This document shows positions 1-8,712 of a DNA stretch of 30,549 bases, in pieces (within the stretch, counting starts at the first letter, position 1; every line of letters begins with the position of its first letter). The DNA lies in the NCBI GenBank assembly GCA_021648045.1, contig JAKITM010000021.1:1-30549 (forward strand). Reading direction: 5' to 3'. The position numbers were made by a program, and so were the translations under genes. Under the pieces are notes generated by a model. That model made no database searches. It saw nothing but the letters and a program-made list of their open reading frames with translations, and was not told where the DNA came from. The DNA comes from Lysobacterales bacterium. Lineage in GTDB: Bacteria > Pseudomonadota > Gammaproteobacteria > Xanthomonadales > SZUA-36.

Positions 1-2
1 AA

Positions 3-203
3 AATAGCCAGCGGGATGAGGGTCTGCAGTATGCACTAGCTGAATTACCATCAGTACAACGCGAAATTATCGTTTTACGGGATTACCTGGACCTGAGTTA
101 TGCAGAAATTGCAGAGATTCAGGAAATTGCCCAGGGCACTGTTATGTCACGGTTGCACCGGGCGCGAATAGCTTTGAAAAAGGAACTGACCCGAGATGAG
201 TAA
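3..203 (+). CDS. ECF RNA polymerase sigma factor, C-terminal part
   Basis: Partial gene that enters from the left edge; 66 residues are visible, frame fixed by the TAA at 201-203. The stretch LPSVQREIIVLRDYLDLSYA followed by EIAEIQEIAQGTVMSRLHRAR is typical sigma-70 region 4, the helix-turn-helix that reads the -35 element in extracytoplasmic-function sigma factors. The stop codon lies inside the start of the next gene (8-bp overlap, ATGAGTAA), which codes for a zinc-type anti-sigma factor, so the two are probably translationally coupled as a sigma/anti-sigma pair. The inducing signal cannot be told from the sequence. Confidence 0.9.
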   Translation, partial: NSQRDEGLQYALAELPSVQREIIVLRDYLDLSYAEIAEIQEIAQGTVMSRLHRARIALKKELTRDE

Positions 204-648
204 GCATGAAAAAAATGTAGACCAGCATGTGGGTGAATTACTTTCCGGTCTGCTCGATGGTGAATTAACCCAGCAACAGCGCCAATTGGTAAAGCTTCAC
301 TGTGAAATTTGTATCGAGTGCCGGGAGAATCTAGAAAACCTGCGGGAACTGCGTCAACGAATTAGCGACTCCCGCCTGAGCGAGCTTGGTGAAGATCTAT
401 GGAGAGAGAATATGAATGATAAAAAAGTAACTACACCTCGTAGTATTGGATGGCTCATGCTGATTGGTGGTTTGCTGGCAATTGCTGGAATATTTCTAAT
501 CGCGTTTATTTTTAGTGGCGAGATTCATATAGGAATGAAAGTAATTATAATTGCTATATATGGTGGTTTGGCAACTTTACTATACTCAGTATTACGGCAG
601 AGACTGATAGAACAAAAAACCGACAAATACAAAGATGTGGAGATCTAA
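196..648 (+). CDS. Membrane-anchored zinc anti-sigma factor (ZAS type)
   Basis: 150 residues. The N-terminal cytoplasmic part holds an H-x3-C-x2-C motif (HCEICIEC, near residues 35-42), the zinc signature of ZAS anti-sigma factors, in a short helical region like those that wrap their sigma factor. Two hydrophobic segments follow: about residues 78-105 (GWLMLIGGLLAIAGIFLIAF) and 112-132 (KVIIIAIYGGLATLLYSVL). Its start overlaps the end of the ECF sigma gene by 8 bp, so the partner is very likely that sigma factor. Known family role: it holds the sigma factor inactive at the membrane until a signal releases it. The signal is not identifiable here. Confidence 0.88.
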   Translation: MSKHEKNVDQHVGELLSGLLDGELTQQQRQLVKLHCEICIECRENLENLRELRQRISDSRLSELGEDLWRENMNDKKVTTPRSIGWLMLIGGLLAIAGIFLIAFIFSGEIHIGMKVIIIAIYGGLATLLYSVLRQRLIEQKTDKYKDVEI

Positions 649-649
649 A

Positions 650-970
650 ATGTTAGTAGTAACTAGTGACACTGTGGCAGCACATAAAATTGTAAAAACA
701 CTCGGGCTGGTGCGTGGGAATACTGTCCGTGCTCGGCATGTTGGGAAGGAGATACTCGCCGGTTTTCGTAATATTGTTGGTGGTGAAATCCATGAATACA
801 CTAAATTAATGGCTGAAAGCCGTGAGCAGACCCTGGACCGGATGGTGGCTGAAGCTGAGGGCTTGGGCGCCAATGCGATAGTTACTACGCGTTTTACGAC
901 TTCAGTTATTGTTGGTGGTGCTGCGGAGTTGCTTGCTGTAGGTACGGCGGTAATAATTGAGGCTGAGTAA
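650..970 (+). CDS. YbjQ/UPF0145 family protein
   Basis: 106 residues from the ATG at 650, which has a GGAG element about 8 nt upstream; the frame stays open to a GTG at 635 but that start has no support. The whole protein fits the YbjQ/UPF0145 (putative heavy-metal-binding) family: an N-terminal TSDTV segment, a central ARHVGKEILAGFRNIVGGEIHEYT segment and the GLGANAIVTTRF segment. These proteins form small oligomeric rings; their role is not settled. It begins 1 bp after the stop of the anti-sigma gene, so it is probably in the same operon and may belong to the sigma regulon. Confidence 0.88.
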   Translation: MLVVTSDTVAAHKIVKTLGLVRGNTVRARHVGKEILAGFRNIVGGEIHEYTKLMAESREQTLDRMVAEAEGLGANAIVTTRFTTSVIVGGAAELLAVGTAVIIEAE

Positions 971-979
971 GCCAGTGTT

Positions 980-1011
980 AAAAAAGCAGCAGGCGCATTC
1001 ACGCCTGCTGC
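980..1011 (-). terminator. Rho-independent terminator of the spondin gene
   Basis: Perfect 10-bp stem GCAGCAGGCG / CGCCTGCTGC with a 6-nt loop (986-1011). On the minus strand it is followed by six T (980-985), so it fits the end of the leftward spondin gene that stops at 1020. It can also halt rightward transcription from the sigma operon, though no T run follows on the plus side. Confidence 0.8.
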
Positions 1012-1019
1012 AGCTCTTG

Positions 1020-1673
1020 TTACTGTACTAAGTGAATAGATACACTTGCTATAGGGTTGTTCCAGTTGTACTCTTCCGAACTCAGGTCTGCATTGCCATG
1101 AATGCCGTTGCTAACATATACATAGCCTTCGGCTTGCCCTTCAGAAAACGGTGTCCCGCCACAAAATGGACCAGGTATGCTGGCACATAATTCGTCGTTA
1201 AGCTCTGATCCGGCATCATAAGCTCTAGCAAAAATGACAGTGCTTGGGCCGTGCCTTGGCAACCGTATAGAATTAACAGCAACAAAAGCATCATTGGTTG
1301 GTAACAACATACCAGCTAGGCTGAATAGTCTATGGCTATTTCTTCCTTCGATGGTGAAACTAACAGACTCACCTGGACCTAACAGTCCGCTGGTGGTAGT
1401 GGTGGCATACACACTGGAAGAATTGTCGAGCATCATTTGGAGTGGAGCGGTGTTGCCGCCTTCGGCGAGGTCGGCGAGTTCATCACTTGAGGGTTGGCCC
1501 AACTCGAATAGTGCGATGTTGCGATTGTGAATGACGCCTAACAGCGGGGTAAAGCTAACACCCTTACTGAGGTTGGTGACTGTCACTTCATAGGTTCTAG
1601 TACCAGTATCACCGGCCCAGGCCATGCTGCTCAAGAGTAAACCGGCAGTTATTACTGTCAATAATTTTTTCAT
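1020..1673 (-). CDS. Secreted spondin-domain protein
   Basis: 217 residues. A clear signal peptide opens the protein (MKKLLTVITAGLLLSSMAWA, cleavage probable after AWA). The mature part matches the spondin N-terminal domain: the YEVTVTNLSKGVSFTPLLGVIH start, the LFELGQPSSDELADLAEGG segment, PGESVSFTIEG, and an acidic DAGSELNDELC segment near the C-terminus that in this family helps bind calcium. Bacterial members are exported proteins of unknown role, often found near ECF sigma/anti-sigma genes. It faces the sigma operon and ends in a shared hairpin. Adhesion or matrix function is only inferred from the eukaryotic family. Confidence 0.85.
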   Translation of the reverse strand: MKKLLTVITAGLLLSSMAWAGDTGTRTYEVTVTNLSKGVSFTPLLGVIHNRNIALFELGQPSSDELADLAEGGNTAPLQMMLDNSSSVYATTTTSGLLGPGESVSFTIEGRNSHRLFSLAGMLLPTNDAFVAVNSIRLPRHGPSTVIFARAYDAGSELNDELCASIPGPFCGGTPFSEGQAEGYVYVSNGIHGNADLSSEEYNWNNPIASVSIHLVQ

Positions 1674-1903
1674 TTATTTTTCTCCATATAAGTTTTAAGT
1701 TAATCAGCAGCACAGCAGCTGTTGATGCAAACCATTATGTGCCTAAAAAATCACACGAAGATCACGCTTTAGATAAAAATTATGTACTTAAAACACAATT
1801 TAACTCATTGAATATATTAGATAATAATTTAAATTAAAATTTTCTGTGATACTTTCGTTAGATTTCAGGTCTATGTAGTGACGATAATTAACCGAGCGCA
1901 CAG
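1674..1903. other. Divergent intergenic region, spondin / response regulator
   Basis: 230 bp between two divergent genes, AT-rich (especially 1780-1860), so promoters for both genes should lie here. I see no operator palindrome or RNA that I would defend. Confidence 0.4.
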
Positions 1904-2662
1904 ATGAAAACACATAATGTACTGGTAGTTGAAGATGAACACGATATTGCTGAATTAATTCAACTGCACCTTAAAGATATCGATTGTGAAGTGACTATAG
2001 CCCGTGACGGTCATCAGGGGATGCGCCTGGCCTTATCGCGGCAATGGGACTTAATTATGTTGGACTTGCGCTTACCAGGCCCCGATGGCTTGAGTATATG
2101 TCGGGCAATCCGCAGTGACCAAACTTATACACCGATTTTGATGTTGACCTCTAAGTCATCTGAATTAGACCGTGTGTTAGGGCTTGAATTAGGGGCCGAT
2201 GACTATGTCACCAAACCGTTTAGTGTCTCGGAGTTAATGGCTAGAGTTAAGGCAATTTTTCGACGGGTTGAGTCTCTAAATAAACGCTATTCTGAGGCTG
2301 AAGAAAACATCAACTTTGGCGCTTTTATTGTCGATACAGCCGGCCGAGAAGTTTCGATGAACGGCCAGTCTATTGCCTTAACGGCGCGCGAATTTGACTT
2401 ACTATTGCACTTCCTACGCCATCCCGGTCAGGTGTTTTCACGCTCGCATCTACTAGATAGTGTCTGGGGTTATGGTCATGATGGTTATGAACACACAGTA
2501 AACTCACATATTAATCGCCTGCGTGCAAAGATCGAATCTAACCCGTCTCAGCCGGAGTTTATCGTCACGGTCTGGGGGGTGGGTTATAAACTGGATGCGA
2601 GACCACAAGACATTGGCCATATGCGAGCGCAAAACTCTAATGTCGTGTCTTTGTATCAATGA
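1904..2662 (+). CDS. OmpR/PhoB-family response regulator
   Basis: 252 residues. Receiver domain about 1-120: acidic pair E10-D11, phosphoacceptor D54 in LIMLDLRLPGPDG, and the conserved lysine in DDYVTKPF. The C-terminal winged-helix DNA-binding domain covers about 140-235, with LTAREFDLLLHFLRHPGQVFSR and the wing ending VWGVGYKL, as in PhoB/OmpR. A tail of about 20 residues after the wing has no counterpart I recognise. The gene overlaps the following histidine kinase by 4 bp (ATGA), so the two form one operon. Its target genes are unknown; the divergent spondin gene is a possible but untested target. Confidence 0.95.
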   Translation: MKTHNVLVVEDEHDIAELIQLHLKDIDCEVTIARDGHQGMRLALSRQWDLIMLDLRLPGPDGLSICRAIRSDQTYTPILMLTSKSSELDRVLGLELGADDYVTKPFSVSELMARVKAIFRRVESLNKRYSEAEENINFGAFIVDTAGREVSMNGQSIALTAREFDLLLHFLRHPGQVFSRSHLLDSVWGYGHDGYEHTVNSHINRLRAKIESNPSQPEFIVTVWGVGYKLDARPQDIGHMRAQNSNVVSLYQ

Positions 2663-4149
2663 AAACATTATTCGCCAAACTTTCGTTAGCACTGCTCGCT
2701 ATTGTGGTCTTAACCGGCAGTGCTTTTTTTCTGGTAGAGCGCTACAGCACTAAAAATTATTATGAGGAAATCACCCAACGCTTGAATGCCTCCATTGCCA
2801 TGTATGTAACCGGTGAACGGCAGTTAATAGAAGATGGCAGAGTCAATACACAAGCGCTGGCGCTACTGGGGCAGCAGGCGATGGTCATTAACCCTACGGT
2901 AGAAATATATTTACTAGATCCGCAGGGTAAAATACTTGATCACGCTATGCCGCCAGAATCGGTGCAGACTGATCAAGTGCGGCTTGGGCCTTTATTGGAA
3001 TTAATTAGCGGCAATGCACAGATGCCGATCCGCAGTACGGATCCACGCAACAATGCGCGTGAAAAAGTATTTTCGGCGCACCCAGTTATGTACGAAGATA
3101 AGTTACAAGGATATCTTTATGCCGTTCTTGGCGGGCAAAAATATGATGAACTCGCCGATAGCATTCGGGACAGTTATGTTCAAAGAGTCAGTTTTGGTGC
3201 ATTAATAGCAATAGTGATAGCGGCTTTTTTAGTGGGCTTATTAGTCTTTGCTTTAATGACAAGGCGTTTATCCCACTTAACTCAGGATGTGAAGCGGTAT
3301 ACGGATGCCGGATTTGATCCTGAGGTGATTACAAATCTAGAACAAATCGACACTATGCCGCCAGATAATGCCGATGAAATCAGTCAATTGCACCGCGCTT
3401 TTGGGCGCATGGCGAATAAAATTCGGGAGCAATTTGAACACCTGAAGGAAACCGATCGCTTGCGCCGCGAACTGGTGACCAATGTATCGCATGACTTGCG
3501 CACACCATTGGCATCCATGCACGGCTATGTGGAAACCCTGTTGCTCAAGAATCATGTTCTAACAACAGAGGAGCGGTTGCACTACCTTAAAATTACTCGC
3601 AAACACACCAAACGACTTGGCCAGTTGATTGGCGATTTATTCGATTTAGCGCGACTGGAATCACATAGCATTCATCCGCAATTAGAAGATTTTTCGCTGG
3701 CTGAACTATTGCAGGATGTGGCTCAGGATTTTGAACTTGAGGCTGAGGTTAAAAACATCAAGTTGAAACTGCACGGGGGTCAATCAGCATCGGTAGTCTA
3801 TGCAGATATTGGCTTGATCCAACGAGTACTGGAAAATCTGATTCGCAATGCCCTCAAGTTTACCCCAGTGGGCGGCGAAATCAGTATCGATTTAACGCCG
3901 CAATCTGACTCCATAGCGGTGGTGGTTGCCGACACCGGCTGTGGTATTGCCGAAGATGATCTCAAGCGGGTATTCGACCGCTATTATCATACTGATCAGA
4001 GCGCAGAGGGTAATTCCGATGCAGCAGGTCTGGGGCTAGCTATTGTTAATAAAATTCTGGATTTACATGGCAGCCGCATTACCGTCAGCAGTGTTGTTAA
4101 TCAGGGCACCCGCTTTGAATTCGATTTGCCTACCCGGGAAACAGCTTGA
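2659..4149 (+). CDS. Membrane sensor histidine kinase
   Basis: 496 residues. One membrane segment near residues 5-25, a periplasmic sensor region of about 150 residues, and a second membrane segment near 176-200. A HAMP linker follows, then the dimerisation/phosphoacceptor domain with the site histidine H278 in VSHDLRTPLASMHGY. The ATP-binding domain has the N box (ENLIRNALKFTP), G1 (DTGCGI) and G2 (GLGLAIV). It should phosphorylate the response regulator whose gene it overlaps by 4 bp. The sensed signal cannot be read from the sensor region. The stop codon lies in a weak hairpin (CTTGATAA / TTATCAAG, near 4144-4171) without a T run. Confidence 0.95.
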   Translation: MKTLFAKLSLALLAIVVLTGSAFFLVERYSTKNYYEEITQRLNASIAMYVTGERQLIEDGRVNTQALALLGQQAMVINPTVEIYLLDPQGKILDHAMPPESVQTDQVRLGPLLELISGNAQMPIRSTDPRNNAREKVFSAHPVMYEDKLQGYLYAVLGGQKYDELADSIRDSYVQRVSFGALIAIVIAAFLVGLLVFALMTRRLSHLTQDVKRYTDAGFDPEVITNLEQIDTMPPDNADEISQLHRAFGRMANKIREQFEHLKETDRLRRELVTNVSHDLRTPLASMHGYVETLLLKNHVLTTEERLHYLKITRKHTKRLGQLIGDLFDLARLESHSIHPQLEDFSLAELLQDVAQDFELEAEVKNIKLKLHGGQSASVVYADIGLIQRVLENLIRNALKFTPVGGEISIDLTPQSDSIAVVVADTGCGIAEDDLKRVFDRYYHTDQSAEGNSDAAGLGLAIVNKILDLHGSRITVSSVVNQGTRFEFDLPTRETA

Positions 4150-4425
4150 TAATAACGGCGAAGTTATCAAGTTGCTAAGCTGCTTGTTCGAGTGCCATCA
4201 CTTTGGATTTATGCTCAGCCACAGTTGCTAGTCCTAGGTCGTAAACTTCCTGGCCGCTGCGGCCCAGCGTAAGCCTATTCATTACAGGAATGTATTGATC
4301 GCATACAAGTCCTGCATCAAATCGAGCAGTATTCTTCAGCAAAAAAAATCAAATATCCTACGCGCATGTTCGACTTGGTAATTTATACTATACCCAGCAA
4401 ATAATAAACAATTGAAACTCGCCGT
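4150..4425. other. Intergenic region before recQ
   Basis: 276 bp after the kinase gene. Apart from the weak hairpin at its start I see no gene, RNA or repeat. The promoter of recQ should lie in the AT-rich part from about 4335 to 4425. Confidence 0.4.
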
Positions 4426-6225
4426 ATGAACAAAATCAATGACACCCTCCAGCAGGTCTTCGGTCTGCAAGAATTCAGGCCCTATCAGCAGGAGATTATC
4501 GATTGCCTGATATCAGGCGGGGATGCCTTTGTGTTGATGCCTACCGGTGGCGGCAAGTCGCTGTGTTATCAGTTACCCGCACTTTGCCGTGAGGGTATGG
4601 CAATAGTGGTTACACCTTTGATTTCGCTGATGAAAGATCAGGTCGATGCACTACAGGCGAACGGTGTTAGCGCTGAATTATTTAACTCATCTTTAAGTGC
4701 TGCTGAAGCCTCTGCGGTGCTTTCAAAAGTTCATGCGGGCGCGCTCGATCTTTTATATGTAGCCCCGGAAAGAATCATGAGTCCCGGTTTTATCCATTCT
4801 TTGCAGTCGCTGCCCATTGCCCTGATTGCCATTGATGAAGCTCATTGTGTTTCCCAGTGGGGGCATAATTTCCGCCCCGATTATGCCGGGCTTGGGCAGT
4901 TGCGGGAGCATTTCCCCGAAGTTCCGCTGATTGCATTAACGGCCACAGCAGACCCGCATACTCGTGAAGATATCGTCCAGGTATTGGGATTGCAAAATGC
5001 TGAGCGCTTTATTACCAGCTTTGATCGTCCGAATATCCGTTATACCGTACTCGAAAAACATCGTCCACAGAACCAGTTACTGCAGTTTTTAAAACGCCAG
5101 GCAGACGCCTCCGGTATTGTTTATGCGCTCTCACGCAAACGGGTTGAGGAGGTTGCTTGTGCCTTGGAAGTCGAAGGTTTTTCAGTCGCAGCGTATCATG
5201 CTGGCTTGCCGGCAGAACAACGCAAGCAGGTACAGGAAGGCTTTATCCGCGATGAACTGGCAATCGTTGTCGCTACCGTTGCCTTTGGCATGGGCATAGA
5301 CAAACCCAATGTGCGTTTTGTTGTACATTATGATTTACCCCGGCATCTTGAGGGCTACTATCAGGAAACCGGTCGTGCTGGTCGTGATGGCCTGACCGCT
5401 GAGGCATTATTGCTTTTTGGGACTGCAGATGCAGCCACAGCAAGGTTTCAGGTAGGGCAGGGGAATAACGAAAACCAGAAACGCATAGAAATCCACAAGC
5501 TCAACGCCATGATTGGCTTTTCTGAAAGTCTCACCTGCCGACGCCGAGTGTTATTGGGCTACCTCGGTGAGAACCTAGCGAGCGACTGTGGTAATTGTGA
5601 TATTTGCCTGAACCCACCGGAGAAATTCGATGCCACCGAAGCTGCCCGCAAAGTTTTATCCTGCGTGTACCGCGTCGGTCAGTCCTTCGGCATTAAGCAT
5701 GTAGTCGATGTATTACGCGGGGCTGATACCGAATCATTACGCAAATTCAATCACCAGCAGTTAAGCACTTATGGCATTGGTATGGAACACAGCCATGCCG
5801 AATGGATGTCTATTGTTCGCCAACTTATTCATCGGGGATTTTTATATCAAGACATTGCCGTATATTCGGTACTAAAACTAACCCCTGATGCACGGGGTTT
5901 ATTACGCAATGAATCATCCATTGAACTAGCTAAACCACGACTTAAAGAAAAGCTAGTTAAAAAACCACCACCTGCTGCCATCGACCTCAGCGCTGATGAT
6001 CTTGAATTATTTGGTGCTTTACGCGACTTGCGTAAAAAATTGGCTAGCACTCAGGGTGTTCCACCCTATGTTATATTTGGGGATGCCAGCTTGTTGCAGA
6101 TGTGCCGGGATAAACCCGTAAATTCTGCTGATTTCTTGCTTATCAACGGTGTTGGTGTTATTAAACTCGAACGACTTGGTGAGGCTTTTATGGAAGTTAT
6201 CGAGCAATGGGTGGAATATCAGTAA
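4426..6225 (+). CDS. recQ: ATP-dependent DNA helicase RecQ
   Basis: 599 residues, the usual size for bacterial RecQ. SF2 helicase core with Walker A (MPTGGGKSLCYQLPA), the DEAH box with aromatic loop (IDEAHCVSQWGHNFRPDY), motif III (LTATAD) and motif VI (QETGRAGRDG). Zinc-binding segment near 375-395 with C-x16-C-x2-C-x2-C (ending DCGNCDIC), then the winged helix and a C-terminal HRDC domain from about 525. RecQ unwinds DNA 3' to 5' in recombination repair. It is followed by a strong terminator at 6387. A diverged relic of the recQ 3' end lies about 2.9 kb downstream (9117-9152). Confidence 0.97.
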   Translation: MNKINDTLQQVFGLQEFRPYQQEIIDCLISGGDAFVLMPTGGGKSLCYQLPALCREGMAIVVTPLISLMKDQVDALQANGVSAELFNSSLSAAEASAVLSKVHAGALDLLYVAPERIMSPGFIHSLQSLPIALIAIDEAHCVSQWGHNFRPDYAGLGQLREHFPEVPLIALTATADPHTREDIVQVLGLQNAERFITSFDRPNIRYTVLEKHRPQNQLLQFLKRQADASGIVYALSRKRVEEVACALEVEGFSVAAYHAGLPAEQRKQVQEGFIRDELAIVVATVAFGMGIDKPNVRFVVHYDLPRHLEGYYQETGRAGRDGLTAEALLLFGTADAATARFQVGQGNNENQKRIEIHKLNAMIGFSESLTCRRRVLLGYLGENLASDCGNCDICLNPPEKFDATEAARKVLSCVYRVGQSFGIKHVVDVLRGADTESLRKFNHQQLSTYGIGMEHSHAEWMSIVRQLIHRGFLYQDIAVYSVLKLTPDARGLLRNESSIELAKPRLKEKLVKKPPPAAIDLSADDLELFGALRDLRKKLASTQGVPPYVIFGDASLLQMCRDKPVNSADFLLINGVGVIKLERLGEAFMEVIEQWVEYQ

Positions 6226-6380
6226 TAGGGCCAGCAGTAACTAGCGGCGAAGCGGCAAGATCAGTCAACCAAGGTCAGTCAACAGTTAGGATCAGATGTT
6301 AAAGGCAAGAATCCTGTCAGTGCTGCAGTGTGGCACTTGTACTCCTTAGTATAGACTGGCTTGGTAAAAAACCGAGAGCA

Positions 6381-6409
6381 AAAAAAGACCGGGCAATGCC
6401 CGGTCTTTT
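6381..6409 (+). terminator. Bidirectional Rho-independent terminator
   Basis: Perfect 8-bp stem GACCGGGC-AAT-GCCCGGTC (6387-6405) flanked by six A on the left and four T on the right, so it can stop recQ transcription rightward and the cohesin-like gene leftward. Confidence 0.88.
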
Positions 6410-6436
6410 AACTTGCGCTAATTACCTAACTCAAGC

Positions 6437-7796
6437 TTAGCTGGTTCGTCTAATTCCTAGACCACCAAGTCCCAACATCAGCAGGAGCATTGCTATCAGC
6501 CCGGTGGCTGAGAGCGTTGGTATTGCAATAGGTGGTAAAGGAGTATCAGTTACATCAATGCTAAAGGTAGCTTGCGTTGCTGCGTTGTAGTTCGCATCAC
6601 CAGCTTGATCAGCAGTAAGGTCACACTGTCCCATAGCGATATAGGAGACGACATTCCCTGCAACTGTACAGATAGTCGGAGTATCGCTACCAAAGGTGAC
6701 TGGCAAGCCAGAGCTGGCGGTGGCACTCAGAGTAGAACTGCCGCCGATATTTCCAGATGCTGGGGCTGCACTAAACCCGCTAATAGTCTGGTCGCTCACA
6801 CTTACAGTAATGTCCAGAGTAACTTGTGGGGCAGCGTTAAAGCTTGCATCACCAGCTTGATCGGCGGTAACGGTACAGGTACCAGCGGCGTCAAGACTTA
6901 CAGTGTTGCCGGAAACTGTACAAATAGTTGGAGTAGAGGTTCCAAAAGTTACAGTCAAGCCAGAATCTGCAGTTGCGCTCAGGGTAGAGCTCTCACCAAC
7001 ATTGCCAGATGGTGGGGCAGCGGCAAAGCCGGTTATAGCTTGATCTGTAAGTCCACCACTAACTGTGATATTCAGGGTAACTTGCGGGGCAGGATTAAAG
7101 CTTGCATCACCAGCCTGGTCAGCGGTAACGGTACAAGTACCAGCTGCGAGAAGGCTTACAGTATTGCCAGCAACCGTACAAATAGCTGGGGTAGCGGTTC
7201 CAAAAGTCACGTAGGCCAGAATCTGCAGTTGCGCTCAGGGTAGAGCTATCACCAACATTGCCAGATGGTGGGGCAGCGGTAAAGCTGGTTATGGTTTGGG
7301 GTAGAAGTCCTGCTGCTGTAATTGTTATTTGTCCAGCATCTGAACCAGTCGAGGCTACAGGTTGAGCGCCGATGTCAGTATATAGTTCATCTGCGACTGG
7401 AACTAAAAGATCATGATTACCTATCGCAGCGCCAGATACATTGAATTCCAATGTTCCGAGCGACCCATCAGGAAGGGCAGATGCTGCAAGTATAGCTATG
7501 CGGACGATACCTGCGCTTGGGTTTGAACAGCCTACGAGTGCTGTCCCAAGAATAACACCTCCGCAATTTGTAACATCTACGGTTAAATTCGCATCGTCAT
7601 ATGAAATATCTACCTGAAAGCCTACTGCTGTTGCGTTTCCATGATAGTCAACCGGAATGACTAAAGGAGTAGCCGAGCCTACAACAGCTGTGTCTGAGCC
7701 AACAATAATATGCGGACCGACATCAGCTATCGCCGGTAGTGTGCCAAAAGCCAGTGCAATGATTATCCCGAATTTGAAAAATTGTTTGTTTATCAT
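6437..7796 (-). pseudogene. Secreted cohesin-like / Ig-like repeat protein with IPTL-CTERM tail, frameshifted
   Basis: Read as one gene of about 450 codons with one frameshift. The first part (from ATG at 7796) has a signal peptide ending near LPAIA, then a cohesin-like domain (residues about 30-160, with a GFQVDISYDDANLTVDV core). Three repeats of about 84 residues follow, each built on SGNVG-SSTLSATA-SGL, TPTICTVAGN and CTVTADQAGDA. The C-terminus is an IPTL-CTERM sorting tail: IPTLS, a hydrophobic helix, then basic residues. Within repeat 1, near 7207-7216, the DNA reads GTCACGTAGG where the matching place in repeat 2 (6949-6959) reads GTTACAGTCAAG. The 2-nt loss shifts the frame. This may be a true mutation or an assembly error in a repeat. 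Cohesin domains bind dockerins; the next gene carries one. Confidence 0.75.
6560..7290 (-). repeat. Three tandem ~250-bp coding repeats
   Basis: In-frame direct repeats inside the cohesin-like gene, with periods of about 252 and 258 bp judged from the recurring segment that starts AACTTG/AGCTTG at 6569, 6821 and 7079. Repeats 1 and 2 are the closest in DNA sequence, which favours slippage or unequal recombination, and is where the frameshift lies. Confidence 0.8.
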
Positions 7797-7860
7797 AATG
7801 TTATTCCTTTAACAGAAGTTGAGAGTGTTGTTCTTTCAACTAGCTGGTAGTTGGTTATTT

Positions 7861-8685
7861 TTAGTTTAAAATTATAATTTGAATGCAAGCCATATCGAAG
7901 ATATTAATATTGCCATCAGCATTACAGTCTGGTTGACCGCTCTGCAGAGCGTTGTTTAAAATTTCATTTTGCACACCAGCCATGTCAAATATATTTATAG
8001 AGCTGTCGTCATTGGCATCACCCATCAGTAATGCCCCAACTGCCTGTGTCCGGTTAGATACATACTCATCAAAAAGTGATCTGCCAGTAAAGCCACCTAA
8101 TCCATTAGGAGCACCAAGGCGCACAGCTTCAATGCTGCCGCTACCGGGGGTGAAGGTTGCACTAACCGGATCGCTAGTTGCATCAGCATTTACCCAGAAA
8201 TTACCAGTTGTTCCACTTTCCCAAGCAAACTCAACCAGATTCCAGCCCGAAACGGCCGCTACAGTGGCACTGCCACCGCCTATAGCGCTCGCATCAATAA
8301 TAATATTACTGCCGTCATAGCTAATAACAATAGCTTCTGTTGCCGCAGTATTATCAGTGTAGGCAACAAAAATATCAGTGCTGCCTGAGCCGCTAAAGTC
8401 AGGCAAGAAATAGAAATGCCCAACAAAACTGGTTTCAGCTGTCGGGCTATCATCCTGAACATGCCCGGTGCCGGTTACTTCAAGTCCGCAGAAGCCTTTG
8501 ACTCTGGGAACTGAGTGATTCGGGTCATTGGGGTTAAACGCACCACTGGCACCGCCTAGCCATGCAACTGTGTTACATGTAGTGACGCCTGATGCAGCAA
8601 AGCTGTTTGATGCAAAGAGCATCCCCAGAGCCAGTATAAAAACGTTAATAAAGCCCATTTGTTGGGGGTTTGGTTTAGTCTTCAT
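7861..8685 (-). CDS. Secreted protein with C-terminal dockerin domain
   Basis: 274 residues from the ATG at 8685, preceded by GGAAGT; the frame runs on upstream to 8712 without a better start. Signal peptide with cleavage probable after SNSFA. The middle (about 35-215) is a beta-rich region that I do not recognise. The last 55 residues are a type I dockerin: two calcium loops, GDANDDSSINIFDM and DCNADGNINIFDM, each followed by a helix with ILN-type endings. Dockerins bind cohesin domains, and the neighbour downstream on the same strand (65 bp away) has one, so the two may form a complex outside the cell. Not a cellulosome: no scaffoldin or glycosidase is seen. Confidence 0.82.
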   Translation of the reverse strand: MKTKPNPQQMGFINVFILALGMLFASNSFAASGVTTCNTVAWLGGASGAFNPNDPNHSVPRVKGFCGLEVTGTGHVQDDSPTAETSFVGHFYFLPDFSGSGSTDIFVAYTDNTAATEAIVISYDGSNIIIDASAIGGGSATVAAVSGWNLVEFAWESGTTGNFWVNADATSDPVSATFTPGSGSIEAVRLGAPNGLGGFTGRSLFDEYVSNRTQAVGALLMGDANDDSSINIFDMAGVQNEILNNALQSGQPDCNADGNINIFDMACIQIIILN

Positions 8686-8712
8686 AACTTTACTTCCTTT
8701 CGTATTGTGCAC

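Noticed and set aside
6572..7243. Long plus-strand open frame opposite the Ig-like repeats
   Set aside because: It is a shadow of the repeat codons; the protein is low in hydrophobic order and matches nothing.
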